Shown: piece after piece, positions 9,462-18,882 of the stretch
Layout: each line of letters starts with the position of its first letter
How positions within the stretch are numbered: position 1 is the stretch's first letter
Origin: Acidicapsa ligni
GTDB taxonomy: Bacteria; Acidobacteriota; Terriglobia; Terriglobales; Acidobacteriaceae
Direction of reading: 5' to 3'
Assembly: GCF_025685655.1 (NCBI RefSeq)
Contig: NZ_JAGSYG010000002.1
Span: forward strand, 372,001-436,000
Length of the DNA: 64,000 bases
Translations under genes and position numbers: made by a program
Notes under the pieces: model-generated
The model's input: the letters and a program-made list of their open reading frames with translations, nothing else
Database searches by the model: none
Told to the model about the DNA's origin: nothing

Positions 9462-10085
9462 ATGATGCTGTACTCGATGCGCTCTGCGTTCTTGGCGGCT
9501 GCGGGCTGGCTGATGTTGATGGCTTGCGTTGCTGACTTGCATGCTGCGTCTGAACCTCGTGTGACGAATCTGAGTGGCCAGGTGCAGCAACTTGTTCCCA
9601 AGGGAGCGCGGGTTGTGGTGCTTATTTTTGCAGCTACGGACTGCCCGATTTCAAATCGCTATATTCCTGAGATCACACAGTTAGAGCGCGAGTTTGCAGG
9701 GAGCGGGGTTATGTTCTGGTGGGTGTTTCCCAATCCTGGGGATACGGCCGCAGTGATTCGCAAGCATGAGATGGAGTTCTCGCTCCACATGCCTACGTTG
9801 GTGGATGCTCGGCAGGAGTTAGTGCGAATGGCGCATGTGGGAGTTACTCCCGAGGCGGCTGTTTTTGCTGTCGATGGTGCAAAGTTACGCGAGGTTTATC
9901 ATGGGCGCATCGATGACCGATACATTGCGTTTGGACAGCAGAGGCCTGCGGCTACGCGGCATGAGCTTGCAGATGCGGTGAAGGCGTTGTTGGCTGATAA
10001 GCCGGTGGCGGCTGCGACTGGTGGGCCAGTGGGATGCGCGATTGTTCCTGCAGTTGCGACTCAGGGTGTTCCACTGCAGCCATGA
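9462..10085 (+). CDS. Exported redoxin/thioredoxin-fold protein
   Basis: 207-aa protein with an N-terminal signal sequence and a thioredoxin-like peroxiredoxin fold. The likely active cysteine is C61 in ATDCPISNRYIPEI; a second cysteine lies near the C-terminus (GGPVGCAIV), as is usual in redoxins that accompany cytochrome c/monooxygenase proteins. No CxxC is present. The stop overlaps the start of the next gene (ATGA at 10082-10085), which indicates translational coupling and a shared role in the periplasm. Two adjacent ATGs at 9462/9465 follow GAGGGG. Confidence 0.75.
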   Translation: MMLYSMRSAFLAAAGWLMLMACVADLHAASEPRVTNLSGQVQQLVPKGARVVVLIFAATDCPISNRYIPEITQLEREFAGSGVMFWWVFPNPGDTAAVIRKHEMEFSLHMPTLVDARQELVRMAHVGVTPEAAVFAVDGAKLREVYHGRIDDRYIAFGQQRPAATRHELADAVKALLADKPVAAATGGPVGCAIVPAVATQGVPLQP

Positions 10086-12334
10086 ACCTTTCTTCTTACT
10101 GTTGGCATCGCTTTGTAATAGTTGCTCTGTCTCTTGTGGGCATGATGCTGGGCGCGTTTGGTTCTGTGGATTGTGCGTATGCGGCGGTTAAATCCGATAC
10201 GTCAAATGAAGTGACCTGGAGCAGAGATATTGCTCCGGTGCTCTATAAAAATTGCGTCTCCTGCCATCATCGCGGCGGGGCCGGGCCATTTAGTTTGATG
10301 ACTTATGCGGATGCGAAGCGATGGAGTGCGCAGGTGGTAATGGCAACGCAGTCACGGTTTATGCCTCCGTGGCTGCCAGAGCCGGGGCACGGTGACTTTG
10401 CGGATGTTCGTCGATTGCCGGATGCGGATCTTGCAATGCTGCGTAAATGGGTTGCTCTTGGCATGGCTGAGGGAGATGTGAAAGATGCTCCGGTAGCTCC
10501 GAAGTTTGAATCGACATGGGGCGAGCTTGGCACTCCGGATGTGATTCTGAAGATTGCGCAGCCGTTTACTTTGCCTGCTGGCGGGACAGATGTGTTTCGC
10601 AATTTTGTGCTGCCGTATCCGTTGAAGGAGGGGCATTACATTCGCGCGATGGAGATATTGCCGGGTGCGGCTTCTGTTGTGCATCATGCGAATGTGTTGA
10701 TAGATCGGACGGGAAGTTATCGAAGGCAGCATCCGACGGATTGGCGGCAGGGCGTGGCGGGAATGGAGATATTGCTGGATGCGGGCAACAGCTTTGATCC
10801 GGATAGCCATTTTCTTTTTTGGAAGCCGGATACTCCTGCGTTGATTGAGCCGGAGGGAATGCCGTGGAGGCTTGATCCAGGGAACGATCTTATTCTCAAT
10901 ATGCATTTGAAGCCTTCAGGCAAAGCGGAGACGATCGATGCGCAGGTTGGGCTTTACTTTACCGACAAGCCTCCGACGAAGCTGCCCATGTTGTTGCAGC
11001 TGGATCGCGATGACGCGCTGGATATTCCTGCAGGGGACAAGGCGTTTGTTGTTGAGGATGAGCTAACGTTGCCTGTCGATGTAGAGGTGCTGGGGATTTA
11101 TCCTCATGCGCATTATCTTGGCAAAGACATGCAGGGATGGGCGATGCTGCCGGATGGACAGAAGAAATGGCTGGTATGGATTCGCGATTGGGACATCGAT
11201 CGGCAGTCTGTTTATCGCTATAAAGAACCCGTGCAGTTGCCTAAAGGAACTGTGGTTCATATGCGTTACACATACGATAATTCGGCGATGAATGTGCGCA
11301 ATCCTCATAACCCTCCGGTGCGAGTAAAGGCTGGGAATCGTTCGGAAGATGAGATGGCGCATATGTGGCTGCAGGTATTGCCGATGCACGGAAAGCCGGG
11401 TGATCCTGACCAGCGATTGCTGCTGGAAGAAGCATGGATGCGACAGCGATTGAAGAAGGCTCCGACAGATCGGATCAGCTTGTATAACCTCGGTGCGGCG
11501 TTGGCAGGCGAGGGCAAATTTGCGCAAGCGGTTGCGGTGTATGAGCAGGATCGACAGGCGCATTTGGAGGATGCTCGCACATTGACAGCGCTGGGTGCGG
11601 CGCTGGAAGGCGCGGGCGATTGGCGGCAGGCGATGGAGAGATATAGAGAAGTGGCCGCCAATTCCGGCTCAGCTAGTTGCGATGCGCGATTTGATCTTGC
11701 GCGATTGGAACAAAGGCATGAGATGTATGCCGATGCGGTAAGGGATTTTCGTGCGCAGCTAGCGACTTGTCCTGAGGATGCGGAGACGCATAGCGGACTG
11801 GGTGCGGCGCTGGAAGGCGCGGGCGAGAGCGATGCGGCGCGAGTAGAGTTTATGCGTGCGCTGGCGATCCATCGTGAGGACTTCACTGCGTCGCTTGGGC
11901 TTGGTGAGTTGTCCCTGGAGGCGGGGCAGTTCAATGATGCTGCGTCGCGATTTGTTGAGGCTGTGCGGCTTGATCCTGCATCCCTGGAAGCGCGGGAGCG
12001 TCTGGCGCAGGCGTACGCCAGTGATGGGCATGTGAACGATGCCATCACGGAGTTGATTGCTGCGGAGAAAAGCAACCCGGAGGTTGCCGAGGTTCATGCG
12101 CTGCTTTCGCAGATGCTGGGTATGAGTGGGCAAATTGCCGAGGCGATTGCAGAGGAGCGTGCGGCTCTGAAGCTGAATGCAAACGATGCGGATGGATGGA
12201 ATAATCTTGGCGTACTTGAGGCCAGGAGTGGGCAGACAGATGCTGCGCGTGCGGACTTTGAACATGCCTTACGGCTGCAACCAGATCATGCTGAGGCAAA
12301 GGCTAATCTGGCGAGGCTGCTGCCGGCTCACTAG
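10082..12334 (+). CDS. Cytochrome c / copper type II monooxygenase-like / TPR fusion protein
   Basis: 750-aa exported protein in three parts. First is a signal sequence and a mono-haem cytochrome c module with CVSCH at residues 58-62. Second is a PHM-like module whose residues fit the two copper sites of peptidylglycine or dopamine monooxygenases: HH at 201-202, H275, HxH at 342/344, and Met at about 425 or 428. Third, from about 455 to the end, is a run of TPR repeats. Start ATG 10082 overlaps the redoxin stop, and a longer reading upstream would be Cys-rich and is unlikely. The substrate is unknown; a peptide, phenol or hydrocarbon monooxygenase is possible. Confidence 0.78.
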   Translation: MNLSSYCWHRFVIVALSLVGMMLGAFGSVDCAYAAVKSDTSNEVTWSRDIAPVLYKNCVSCHHRGGAGPFSLMTYADAKRWSAQVVMATQSRFMPPWLPEPGHGDFADVRRLPDADLAMLRKWVALGMAEGDVKDAPVAPKFESTWGELGTPDVILKIAQPFTLPAGGTDVFRNFVLPYPLKEGHYIRAMEILPGAASVVHHANVLIDRTGSYRRQHPTDWRQGVAGMEILLDAGNSFDPDSHFLFWKPDTPALIEPEGMPWRLDPGNDLILNMHLKPSGKAETIDAQVGLYFTDKPPTKLPMLLQLDRDDALDIPAGDKAFVVEDELTLPVDVEVLGIYPHAHYLGKDMQGWAMLPDGQKKWLVWIRDWDIDRQSVYRYKEPVQLPKGTVVHMRYTYDNSAMNVRNPHNPPVRVKAGNRSEDEMAHMWLQVLPMHGKPGDPDQRLLLEEAWMRQRLKKAPTDRISLYNLGAALAGEGKFAQAVAVYEQDRQAHLEDARTLTALGAALEGAGDWRQAMERYREVAANSGSASCDARFDLARLEQRHEMYADAVRDFRAQLATCPEDAETHSGLGAALEGAGESDAARVEFMRALAIHREDFTASLGLGELSLEAGQFNDAASRFVEAVRLDPASLEARERLAQAYASDGHVNDAITELIAAEKSNPEVAEVHALLSQMLGMSGQIAEAIAEERAALKLNANDADGWNNLGVLEARSGQTDAARADFEHALRLQPDHAEAKANLARLLPAH

Positions 12335-12431
12335 CATCTTTGAATTATGAATCCGCGGTTTATTTACGTACCGGATTTCCTCAAGATGGGTGGGACCATC
12401 CGGGGGCGACCCGGTAAACTGGATGTACATT

Positions 12432-14834
12432 ATGGCCGATCAGCAGTCTCTTACTCCTCCTGTACTTCTTCATATTTCTCAACTTCTCAACCTGCCTATG
12501 CGTGGCCTGGTGGCCGTGATTGAGCTGCTTGATGAGGGCGGAACTGTGCCGTTCATTGCGCGCTATCGCAAGGAGGCTACGGGCAATCTCGATGAGGTGC
12601 AGATTCGCGCGATCGAAGAGCAGTTGGCCTATTTTCGTGAGCTGATGTCACGCAAGGAAACTGTGCTGACTTCGATTGCGGAGCAGAATAAGTTGACGGA
12701 TGAGTTGAAGGCGCGCATTGAGGCTACGCTCGATCGCAGCGTGCTTGAGGATCTGTATCTGCCGTACAAGCCGAAGCGCCGCACCAAGGCCACGATTGCG
12801 CGTGAGCAGGGGTTGGAGCCACTGGCGGATTATCTCTGGGTACAAGGCGAGACGCAGGATGTGCAGGCGCATTCACTTGGCGAGTTCGCGCCCACGTTTG
12901 TGGATGCGGAGAGAGGTGTTGCTTCTGCTGACGCAGCGCTTGAGGGCGCGCGGCATATTGTTGCGGAGCGTATCAGTGAAGATGCAGACCTGCGTAAGAT
13001 ACTGCGACAGTGGATGTTTGACGAAGGCGTCGTTACCAGTCGCAAAGCTGTTGATGCAGTCGATGAGCAGGAAAAGTTCAAGATGTATTACGACTATCGC
13101 GAGCAGGTGAAGACTATTCCTTCGCATCGCATGTTAGCGATTCGTCGCGGCGAGAGTGAGAACGTTTTGTTCTTCTTGATTGAGGCGGAAGCGGAGCGCG
13201 CAACGGGGCAGCTTCGTTCGCGTGTGTTACGTACGCAAGGCGATTGGACAGCGCAGCTTGAGTTAGCGATTGAGGATAGCTGGTCGCGGTTGTTGAACTC
13301 TTCGATTCAGGCGGAGATACGGCTGGAGTTGAAGAAGCGTTCGGATACGGAAGCTATCAATGTTTTCAAGGAGAATCTGCATAACCTGTTGCTTGCTGCT
13401 CCGGCTGGGCCGATTGCGGTACTGGGCATCGATCCAGGCCTGAGGACGGGATGCAAGATCGCTGTGGTGGATGAGACGGGCAAGTTCCTGGCGCATGATG
13501 TGATCTATCCACATACCGGCAAAGGCAATACGGACTCAGCCAAAGCTACGTTGTATCGGTTCCTGAGCCAGCATAATTGTAGAGCGATTGCGATTGGCAA
13601 TGGAACGGCTTCGCGCGAGACAGATGCACTGGTGCGTGAGTTTCTGCGTGAGAAGGAATTGAATGAAGTATTCACGGTGACGGTGAGTGAGTCGGGTGCG
13701 AGTGTGTATTCGGCTTCAGATCTGGCACGGCAGGAGTTTCCTGATCTCGATCTTACGGTGCGTGGCGCTATCTCGATTGCGCGACGGTTGCAGGATCCGT
13801 TGGCGGAGTTGGTGAAGGTCGATCCCAAGGCGATTGGCGTGGGTCAGTATCAGCATGATGTAGATCAGCGGAAATTGCAGGACTCACTGGGGCAGGTGAT
13901 TGAGAGCTGCGTGAATCGTGTGGGTGTGGATCTCAATACTGCTTCGTGGGCGCTGTTGCGATATGTGGCTGGAATCAGCGAGCGCACTGCGCTGAATATC
14001 ATTGCGCATCGTGATCAGAACGGACGGTTTGTTTCCCGTGAACAGTTGAAACAGGTGACTGGGGTTGGGCCGCGAACGTTTGAACAGGCTGCTGGATTTT
14101 TGCGTATTCGCGGCGGTGTAAATCCGCTGGACTCTACTGCTGTGCATCCTGAATCGTATGGACTTGTCGAGCAGATTGCGAAGTTCGCGGCTAGTCCGAT
14201 TGATGCGATTATTCGACAGCCGGAGCTGCTGGAGAAGGTGGACAAGAGCAGCATTCAGGCAGGTACGTTTACGCTGAACGACATTCTCGAAGAGCTGCGC
14301 AAGCCGGGCCGCGATCCGCGTGACAAGTTTGTTGCTCCGAGCTTTCTTGAGTCTGTGCATGAGATATCGGACCTCGAAGAGGGCATGGTGCTTGAGGGCG
14401 TGGTGACGAATGTGACTCGCTTTGGGGCGTTTGTCGATGTGGGCGTACATCAGGATGGGTTGGTTCATATCAGCGAGTTGTCGAACAAGTTCATCAAGGA
14501 TCCTTCTGAGGCTGTGAAGGCAGGGCAGATCGTGAAGGTAAGAGTGATGAGCGCGGATGCGCGGACGAAGCGTATTTCTCTCTCGATCAAGGCTCTGCTT
14601 GAGAACAGTGGGCAGCGTGCCGCTGGCCAGAAGCCGCAGCAGGGCGCGAAGGATGGACAGCGCGGTGGGCAACGAAGTGATCAGCGTGGAGGCCAGCGAA
14701 CTGGACCGCAAAACGGACAGCAAAATGGGCAGCGTCCGGCGCAGTCAGGGCGTGCTGTTGCACCGCCGCCACCACCGCCGATGTCAATGGACGACAAGCT
14801 TGCAGCGTTAGCGGCGAAGTTCAATAAACGATAG
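12432..14834 (+). CDS. tex: Tex-family RNA-binding transcription accessory protein
   Basis: Homologue of Tex/YhgF, which binds nucleic acid and transcription complexes. The order is the Tex N-terminal helical region, an RNase H-like YqgF domain (VLGIDPGLRTGCKIAVVDETG), helix-hairpin-helix motifs (LLRYVAGISERTALNI; LKQVTGVGPRTFEQAAGFL) and an S1 domain starting EEGMVLEGVVTNVTRFGAF. The chosen start (MADQQ) gives 800 aa. After the S1 domain comes a tail of about 75 residues rich in Gly, Gln and Arg (GQRGGQRSDQRGGQRTG) with a proline run, ending in a short conserved-looking helix. An earlier ATG at 12390 is less likely. Confidence 0.94.
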   Translation: MADQQSLTPPVLLHISQLLNLPMRGLVAVIELLDEGGTVPFIARYRKEATGNLDEVQIRAIEEQLAYFRELMSRKETVLTSIAEQNKLTDELKARIEATLDRSVLEDLYLPYKPKRRTKATIAREQGLEPLADYLWVQGETQDVQAHSLGEFAPTFVDAERGVASADAALEGARHIVAERISEDADLRKILRQWMFDEGVVTSRKAVDAVDEQEKFKMYYDYREQVKTIPSHRMLAIRRGESENVLFFLIEAEAERATGQLRSRVLRTQGDWTAQLELAIEDSWSRLLNSSIQAEIRLELKKRSDTEAINVFKENLHNLLLAAPAGPIAVLGIDPGLRTGCKIAVVDETGKFLAHDVIYPHTGKGNTDSAKATLYRFLSQHNCRAIAIGNGTASRETDALVREFLREKELNEVFTVTVSESGASVYSASDLARQEFPDLDLTVRGAISIARRLQDPLAELVKVDPKAIGVGQYQHDVDQRKLQDSLGQVIESCVNRVGVDLNTASWALLRYVAGISERTALNIIAHRDQNGRFVSREQLKQVTGVGPRTFEQAAGFLRIRGGVNPLDSTAVHPESYGLVEQIAKFAASPIDAIIRQPELLEKVDKSSIQAGTFTLNDILEELRKPGRDPRDKFVAPSFLESVHEISDLEEGMVLEGVVTNVTRFGAFVDVGVHQDGLVHISELSNKFIKDPSEAVKAGQIVKVRVMSADARTKRISLSIKALLENSGQRAAGQKPQQGAKDGQRGGQRSDQRGGQRTGPQNGQQNGQRPAQSGRAVAPPPPPPMSMDDKLAALAAKFNKR

Positions 14835-14842
14835 GCATTCGT

Positions 14843-16318
14843 GTGGAAGCAGCCCGCATGCAATACTTGCGGCTGGAACGATTCTTGAGCATTCAGGAGA
14901 CGGCTTTGCTGCTTTCGCACTCGAACTATCTGCTGCTGTGCACGGCGGGCACGATTGCGCTGCTGATGCTGCTGATCCTGAAGGCGCGGCTGCATCCTGC
15001 GCTAGCGATCCTGGTTTCCGCAGTGGTGTTGGCCGTGGTTTCAGGAATGCCGTTGAACCGCATTCCCGGGTCGATTGCGACGGGTGTTGGCAACCTGCTT
15101 GGCCATGTTTTGCTGGTGCTCGGGTTGGGCGCGGTGCTGGGCAATCTACTGGCTAGTTCAGGCGGTGCGTCGGCGGTGGGTGAGAAGCTGGTGAACAGCT
15201 TTGGGCCTCGTGGCCTGCCCTGGGCGATGCTACTGATGGGCATGCTGGTGGGGCTGCCGGTTTTCTTCGAGGTTGGGCTGGTGCTACTGATGCCGATTGT
15301 GGTTTCGGTGGCGCAGCGCAGCGGGCGGTCACGGATTGTGACTGGAATGCCTACGCTGGCCGGGCTGTCGATTGTGCATGGGCTGGTGCCACCGCATCCT
15401 GCGGCGATGCTGGCGGTAGCGCAGTACCACGCGGATGTGGGCAAGACGATTCTGCTGGGCTTGCTTGTCGGGCTGCCTGCCGGAGCGCTGGCTGGACCAG
15501 CATATGCGTGGGTCTATAGCCGATGGATTGGCGGACGTGCACTGCTTTCGCGCGGATTTCCGTTGCCGGAAAAACATGTCGGAGTTGCCGAAGGTTTTGG
15601 CCTTGCTTCGGAGCCGGAGCTGCTTGAGAAAGCGCATCGGGCCGGGCTGGTTCCTGCTTCGCTGCTAGCGTTGTTGCTGCCCGTGTTCCTAATTTTTCTG
15701 GGTAGTTGGGCGGATTGGTTGTTTGCGCCGCTAGGGCGATTTGCAGAACTGAATGCGGTGTTGCATTTCGTCGGCGATCCACCCGTGGCGCTCCTCTGTG
15801 CGGTGCTGGTGGCTGTTGCGCTGTTGAGCTGGATCTGCAACTGGACGCGCGATGTGGCGTTGCGGTTGACGGGTGAGAGCTTTGCGCCAATTGCCGGGGT
15901 GTTGCTGATTCTTGCGACGGCAGGTGGGTTGAGCAGGATTCTGGCAGACTCCGGTGCGGCACAGGCGACGATTGAACTGGCGCAGGGAGTGCATCTTTCT
16001 CCGCTGCTGCTGGCGTGGATGCTGGCGGCTACGGTACGTCTCGCGATTGGTTCGGCCACGGTGGCGATGGCGGTGACAACGGGGATTCTGGCTCCACTTG
16101 CGGGTGGAATGGGTGGAGTTAGTCCGGAGTTATTAGTACTGGCGACGGGCTCGGGGTCGCTGTTTTGCTCGCATGTGAACGATCCGGGATTCTGGATGAT
16201 CAAGGAGTTCTTTGGGCTGGAACTGAGCGAGACGCTGGCTACCTGGTCGGTGCTGGAGACGGTGCTTTCCGTAGGCGGACTGCTGGGAACGCTGCTGGTT
16301 GCCGGGGTAATGAGGTAG
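14843..16318 (+). CDS. GntP-family gluconate/organic acid permease
   Basis: 491-aa polytopic membrane protein with the GntP-family pattern of hydrophobic segments and glycine-rich loops (GLPVFFEVGLVLLMPIV; IVHGLVPPHPAAMLAV; FCSHVNDPGFWMIKEFFG). It is probably a proton symporter for gluconate or a similar sugar acid. No gluconate kinase or dehydratase is nearby, so the substrate is inferred from family only. The GTG start at 14843 lies 8 bases after the tex stop; ATG at 14858 is an alternative. A likely terminator follows at 16376-16440. Confidence 0.88.
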   Translation: MEAARMQYLRLERFLSIQETALLLSHSNYLLLCTAGTIALLMLLILKARLHPALAILVSAVVLAVVSGMPLNRIPGSIATGVGNLLGHVLLVLGLGAVLGNLLASSGGASAVGEKLVNSFGPRGLPWAMLLMGMLVGLPVFFEVGLVLLMPIVVSVAQRSGRSRIVTGMPTLAGLSIVHGLVPPHPAAMLAVAQYHADVGKTILLGLLVGLPAGALAGPAYAWVYSRWIGGRALLSRGFPLPEKHVGVAEGFGLASEPELLEKAHRAGLVPASLLALLLPVFLIFLGSWADWLFAPLGRFAELNAVLHFVGDPPVALLCAVLVAVALLSWICNWTRDVALRLTGESFAPIAGVLLILATAGGLSRILADSGAAQATIELAQGVHLSPLLLAWMLAATVRLAIGSATVAMAVTTGILAPLAGGMGGVSPELLVLATGSGSLFCSHVNDPGFWMIKEFFGLELSETLATWSVLETVLSVGGLLGTLLVAGVMR

Positions 16319-16375
16319 TACACCCGAGGCGATATAGAGATAAAGGCGATTTAGTAATAAATATTCGATCGATTG

Positions 16376-16440
16376 GCCCCACCTGAGCTTTGAACGGCGA
16401 TGATGTCGTAACTCAGATGGGGGCTCTTGCTTTTGTTTTG
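16376..16440 (+). terminator. Probable rho-independent terminator after the GntP gene
   Basis: An imperfect stem, GCCCCACCTGAG (16376-16387) against CTCAGATGGGGGC (16412-16424), has one mismatch and one bulge and a long loop. It is followed by a T-rich run at 16425-16440. It ends the long + strand block and stands just before the convergent rph gene. Confidence 0.6.
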
Positions 16441-16456
16441 GTTGATGCTAATTATT

Positions 16457-17221
16457 TCAACCTAGAATCTCTTTCTGCGCGGCGAAAATTGTGGCGAGAC
16501 CACCCTCGGCCAGATCGAGAAGCTGGTTGAGTTGGGGGCGCGAGTAGCTGCCTTTTTCTGCCGTGGCCTGGGTTTCAACCAGGCCGCCGTCCGCAGTCAT
16601 TACTACATTCATATCCACTTCAGCTTGTGAATCTTCTTCGTAGCAAAGGTCGAGCAGCGGTGTGCCGGCGACGATGCCTACCGAGGTTGCGGCGACCAGT
16701 TGCGTCAGCGGCGATTTGGGTAACGAACCGGCTTTGACCAGGGCATTGAACGCGAGGGCGAGAGCAACGCAGGCTCCCGTGATGGCTGCTGTGCGGGTGC
16801 CTCCATCGGCCTGGATGACGTCGCAGTCGAGGATGACGGTGCGTTCGCCCAGGGCTTTCATGTCTACGACAGAGCGCAGGCTGCGACCGATGAGGCGCTG
16901 AATCTCGTGGGTGCGTCCGCCGATCTTGCCGCGTTCGCTTTCGCGGGCAGTGCGGGTGACGGTGGAGCGGGGCAGCATGGAGTACTCGGCGGTGACCCAG
17001 CCGCGGCCGGAGTTGCGCATCCAGCCCGGGACACCCTGCTCGATGGTGGCGTTGCAGAGGACGCGGGTGTGCTCGACGGAGATGAGGACCGAGCCCTCGG
17101 CGGTGCGGACGAAGTTGGGGGTCAGGGTGAGTGGGCGTAGCTGGTTTGGGGTTCGGCCTCCGGGGCGGAAGAACGGTGCTTGCGTAGGTGCGTGTGAGGC
17201 CGATATGGCGGGGTTAGACAT
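16457..17221 (-). CDS. rph: Ribonuclease PH
   Basis: Phosphorolytic 3'-5' exoribonuclease that trims tRNA 3' ends. The 254 aa from the ATG at 17221 (MSNPAIS) begin with the family signature ([17 protein letters not shown]) after a short extension. They include [32 protein letters not shown], and [21 protein letters not shown] with the phosphate/metal-site residues, then [19 protein letters not shown]. An upstream in-frame start at 17302 would add 27 unconserved residues. It stands alone between convergent and divergent neighbours. Confidence 0.96.
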   Translation of the reverse strand: MSNPAISASHAPTQAPFFRPGGRTPNQLRPLTLTPNFVRTAEGSVLISVEHTRVLCNATIEQGVPGWMRNSGRGWVTAEYSMLPRSTVTRTARESERGKIGGRTHEIQRLIGRSLRSVVDMKALGERTVILDCDVIQADGGTRTAAITGACVALALAFNALVKAGSLPKSPLTQLVAATSVGIVAGTPLLDLCYEEDSQAEVDMNVVMTADGGLVETQATAEKGSYSRPQLNQLLDLAEGGLATIFAAQKEILG

Positions 17222-17697
17222 AGAGAGATTGTACGGGAGTGGGCAGAATCGGGCTGTTGGACAGGCAATTCCTGAATCAGGAACGGCTGGAGATTGTCCC
17301 AAATAAGGACATGTCTATAAGTGATTCAAAGCAGGGCAGATAGATGTTTACAGGAAAGGTCGTGTTCTCTTTTGGGACAGAAGTTGAGAGAAAGCATTGC
17401 GTGACAAAAGGGGAATTTCTCCCTCGGGTCTTTCCTTATCAGGAACTTAGCATTCGTGTCCTGGTTTGGCACGTCGAGTGCTATATGCAAGGGCAAGAAC
17501 AGAACTCACAACTGAAAAATATGCCGCCAAGATAAGTCCCCAGGTGGGAGTGGCATACTCGCCGACGCGGCGCGTGATTGCTCAATCTGCTTGTTCGATC
17601 TGCTTGATAGCTTTTTGATCGATTCAGGCCCGAGGGAGGCTCTGTTCGCATGACGAAAACGCAGGAACTGAATGGCCATTTTAAAGGAGAGTGAAGG
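17222..17697. other. Divergent regulatory region between rph and the kinase gene
   Basis: 476 bases between two divergent genes. It contains TGTCC-N7-GGACA at 17295-17311 overlapping the palindrome GACATGTC (17308-17315), and further TGTCC/GGACA half sites near 17375 and 17457. A sigma-54-like motif lies at 17467-17482. The rph promoter must lie at the left end. A 63-codon reading at 17344-17535 has no recognisable features and I do not accept it as a gene. Confidence 0.5.
17467..17482 (+). promoter_or_regulatory. Candidate sigma-54 (-24/-12) promoter
   Basis: TGGCACGTCGAGTGCT keeps the two invariant dinucleotides, GG and GC, exactly ten bases apart, and matches the -24 box (TGGCACG) fully. 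The -12 box has GTGC in place of TTGC. It points toward the kinase gene 216 bases away, whose partner is a sigma-54 activator. The long leader is a point against it. Confidence 0.45.
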
Positions 17698-18882
17698 ATG
17701 GAAGATCGCGTGGGTGGGGTGGTGACGGAGTTATCTACGGAGTCATGTATTGCGAACAGTATGACAGCGTTTGGAAGTCCTGAGAGCTTGAGCTTTTCGA
17801 GGGTGCCGATTCGATCGGGAGGATTGGCGGCTCTCGCTGGGCAACAGAACAGCATCGCATCGCTGGCGCATGATGCACGCAACATGGTGGCCGCGCTGGA
17901 GCTTTATTGCGACTTGTTAGATGAGGATGGAGTGCTGGCGGGATCGTTTCGTCATTATTCGGATGAGCTTCGCCTGGTGGCTGCGGGTAGCCGCCGCCTG
18001 CTGGAGAAGATGACCGTTGTCGAGCGGATGATGAAACGCGGCGGGGAAGGGGATTCGGGGCGAGCGGCTGGGGATGGCTGGGAATCTGCGAATTTAACGA
18101 CAGGTATGTTGCGGGGAGATTTTTGGGCTAATTCCGGTAATTGCGATGACTCTAAGGGTTACGACAGTTCTAATGTTTACAACGATTCGGACGGGCGCGT
18201 TTCAGCGGGTGCCACGCCAATAGGGAAGTCGGGACGGATGAATCGATTACCAGCATTCTGGGCGGAGACACCGATAGAGAATCTGGCTGAAGCGCTGCTC
18301 GCCAACCAGAACTTGTTGTCGGCGGTGGCCGGGCCGCGGGTGACGGTGACAGCGTCTGTATCGGCATCCGTCGTGGGAGTGAAACTGCCGATTGAGATGA
18401 CGGGAGAGGACCTGACGAGGGTACTGGTCAACCTGGTGAAAAATGCTGCTGAGGCGATGCCTTCGGGTGGGCACGTTCAGATAGCGCTGGAATTCGTGGG
18501 TGAGGGCGGGGTTCGCGCCGGTGCGGAAAAGCTGCGGCTCACGGTCAGCGATACCGGGCCGGGTATTCCAGCGGCGGCGCTACGCACGATCTTCAATGCC
18601 GGATATACATCTCGCTATGCGAACACCGAATCTCAAGCCTCAGACGGTCTATGGCCGGCGCAACATCGTGGGTTGGGACTCTCGATTGTGCGCTCGATTG
18701 TGCTCGCGGCCGGAGGGACGATCAGTGCGGCAAATCGGGTTGGAGGGAAACGGGATATTGGGGAAAATTTATTGGGAGCGGAGATCACCCTGGAGTTTCC
18801 AGTGAAGGGAAAAGGATCGACGGAGGGTGGTCCTGTCGACCATGTCGTCGTGCAGGCAGGAGCAGATATTCATCCTCAGTGA
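17698..18882 (+). CDS. Soluble sensor-type histidine kinase
   Basis: 394-aa two-component kinase. The phospho-accepting His is H58 in SLAHDARNMVAALELY. The ATP-binding domain has the N box (LVNLVKNAAEA, N249), G1 (DTGPGI from residue 285) and G2 (GLGLSIV, 326-332). There are no membrane segments and no PAS, GAF or HAMP domain: only about 50 residues precede the DHp helix. Between DHp and the catalytic domain is an unusual stretch of about 75 residues rich in Gly, Asp, Asn and Ser (about 115-190). ATG 17698 is preceded by AAAGGAG. The next gene, a sigma-54 activator, starts about 100 bases downstream and is the natural partner. Confidence 0.88.
   Translation: MEDRVGGVVTELSTESCIANSMTAFGSPESLSFSRVPIRSGGLAALAGQQNSIASLAHDARNMVAALELYCDLLDEDGVLAGSFRHYSDELRLVAAGSRRLLEKMTVVERMMKRGGEGDSGRAAGDGWESANLTTGMLRGDFWANSGNCDDSKGYDSSNVYNDSDGRVSAGATPIGKSGRMNRLPAFWAETPIENLAEALLANQNLLSAVAGPRVTVTASVSASVVGVKLPIEMTGEDLTRVLVNLVKNAAEAMPSGGHVQIALEFVGEGGVRAGAEKLRLTVSDTGPGIPAAALRTIFNAGYTSRYANTESQASDGLWPAQHRGLGLSIVRSIVLAAGGTISAANRVGGKRDIGENLLGAEITLEFPVKGKGSTEGGPVDHVVVQAGADIHPQ

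Noticed and set aside
9293..9590. Similar peptides readable on the minus strand through both 118-bp elements
   Set aside because: The similarity simply reflects the repeated DNA; the readings run into unrelated flanks and have no start signals.
12400..12414. CCGGG/CCCGG inverted repeat before tex
   Set aside because: Five-base arms in a GC-rich segment are expected by chance.
17344..17535. 63-codon reading between rph and the kinase gene
   Set aside because: It overlaps the sigma-54-like motif and dyads, has no recognisable family and no convincing ribosome site.
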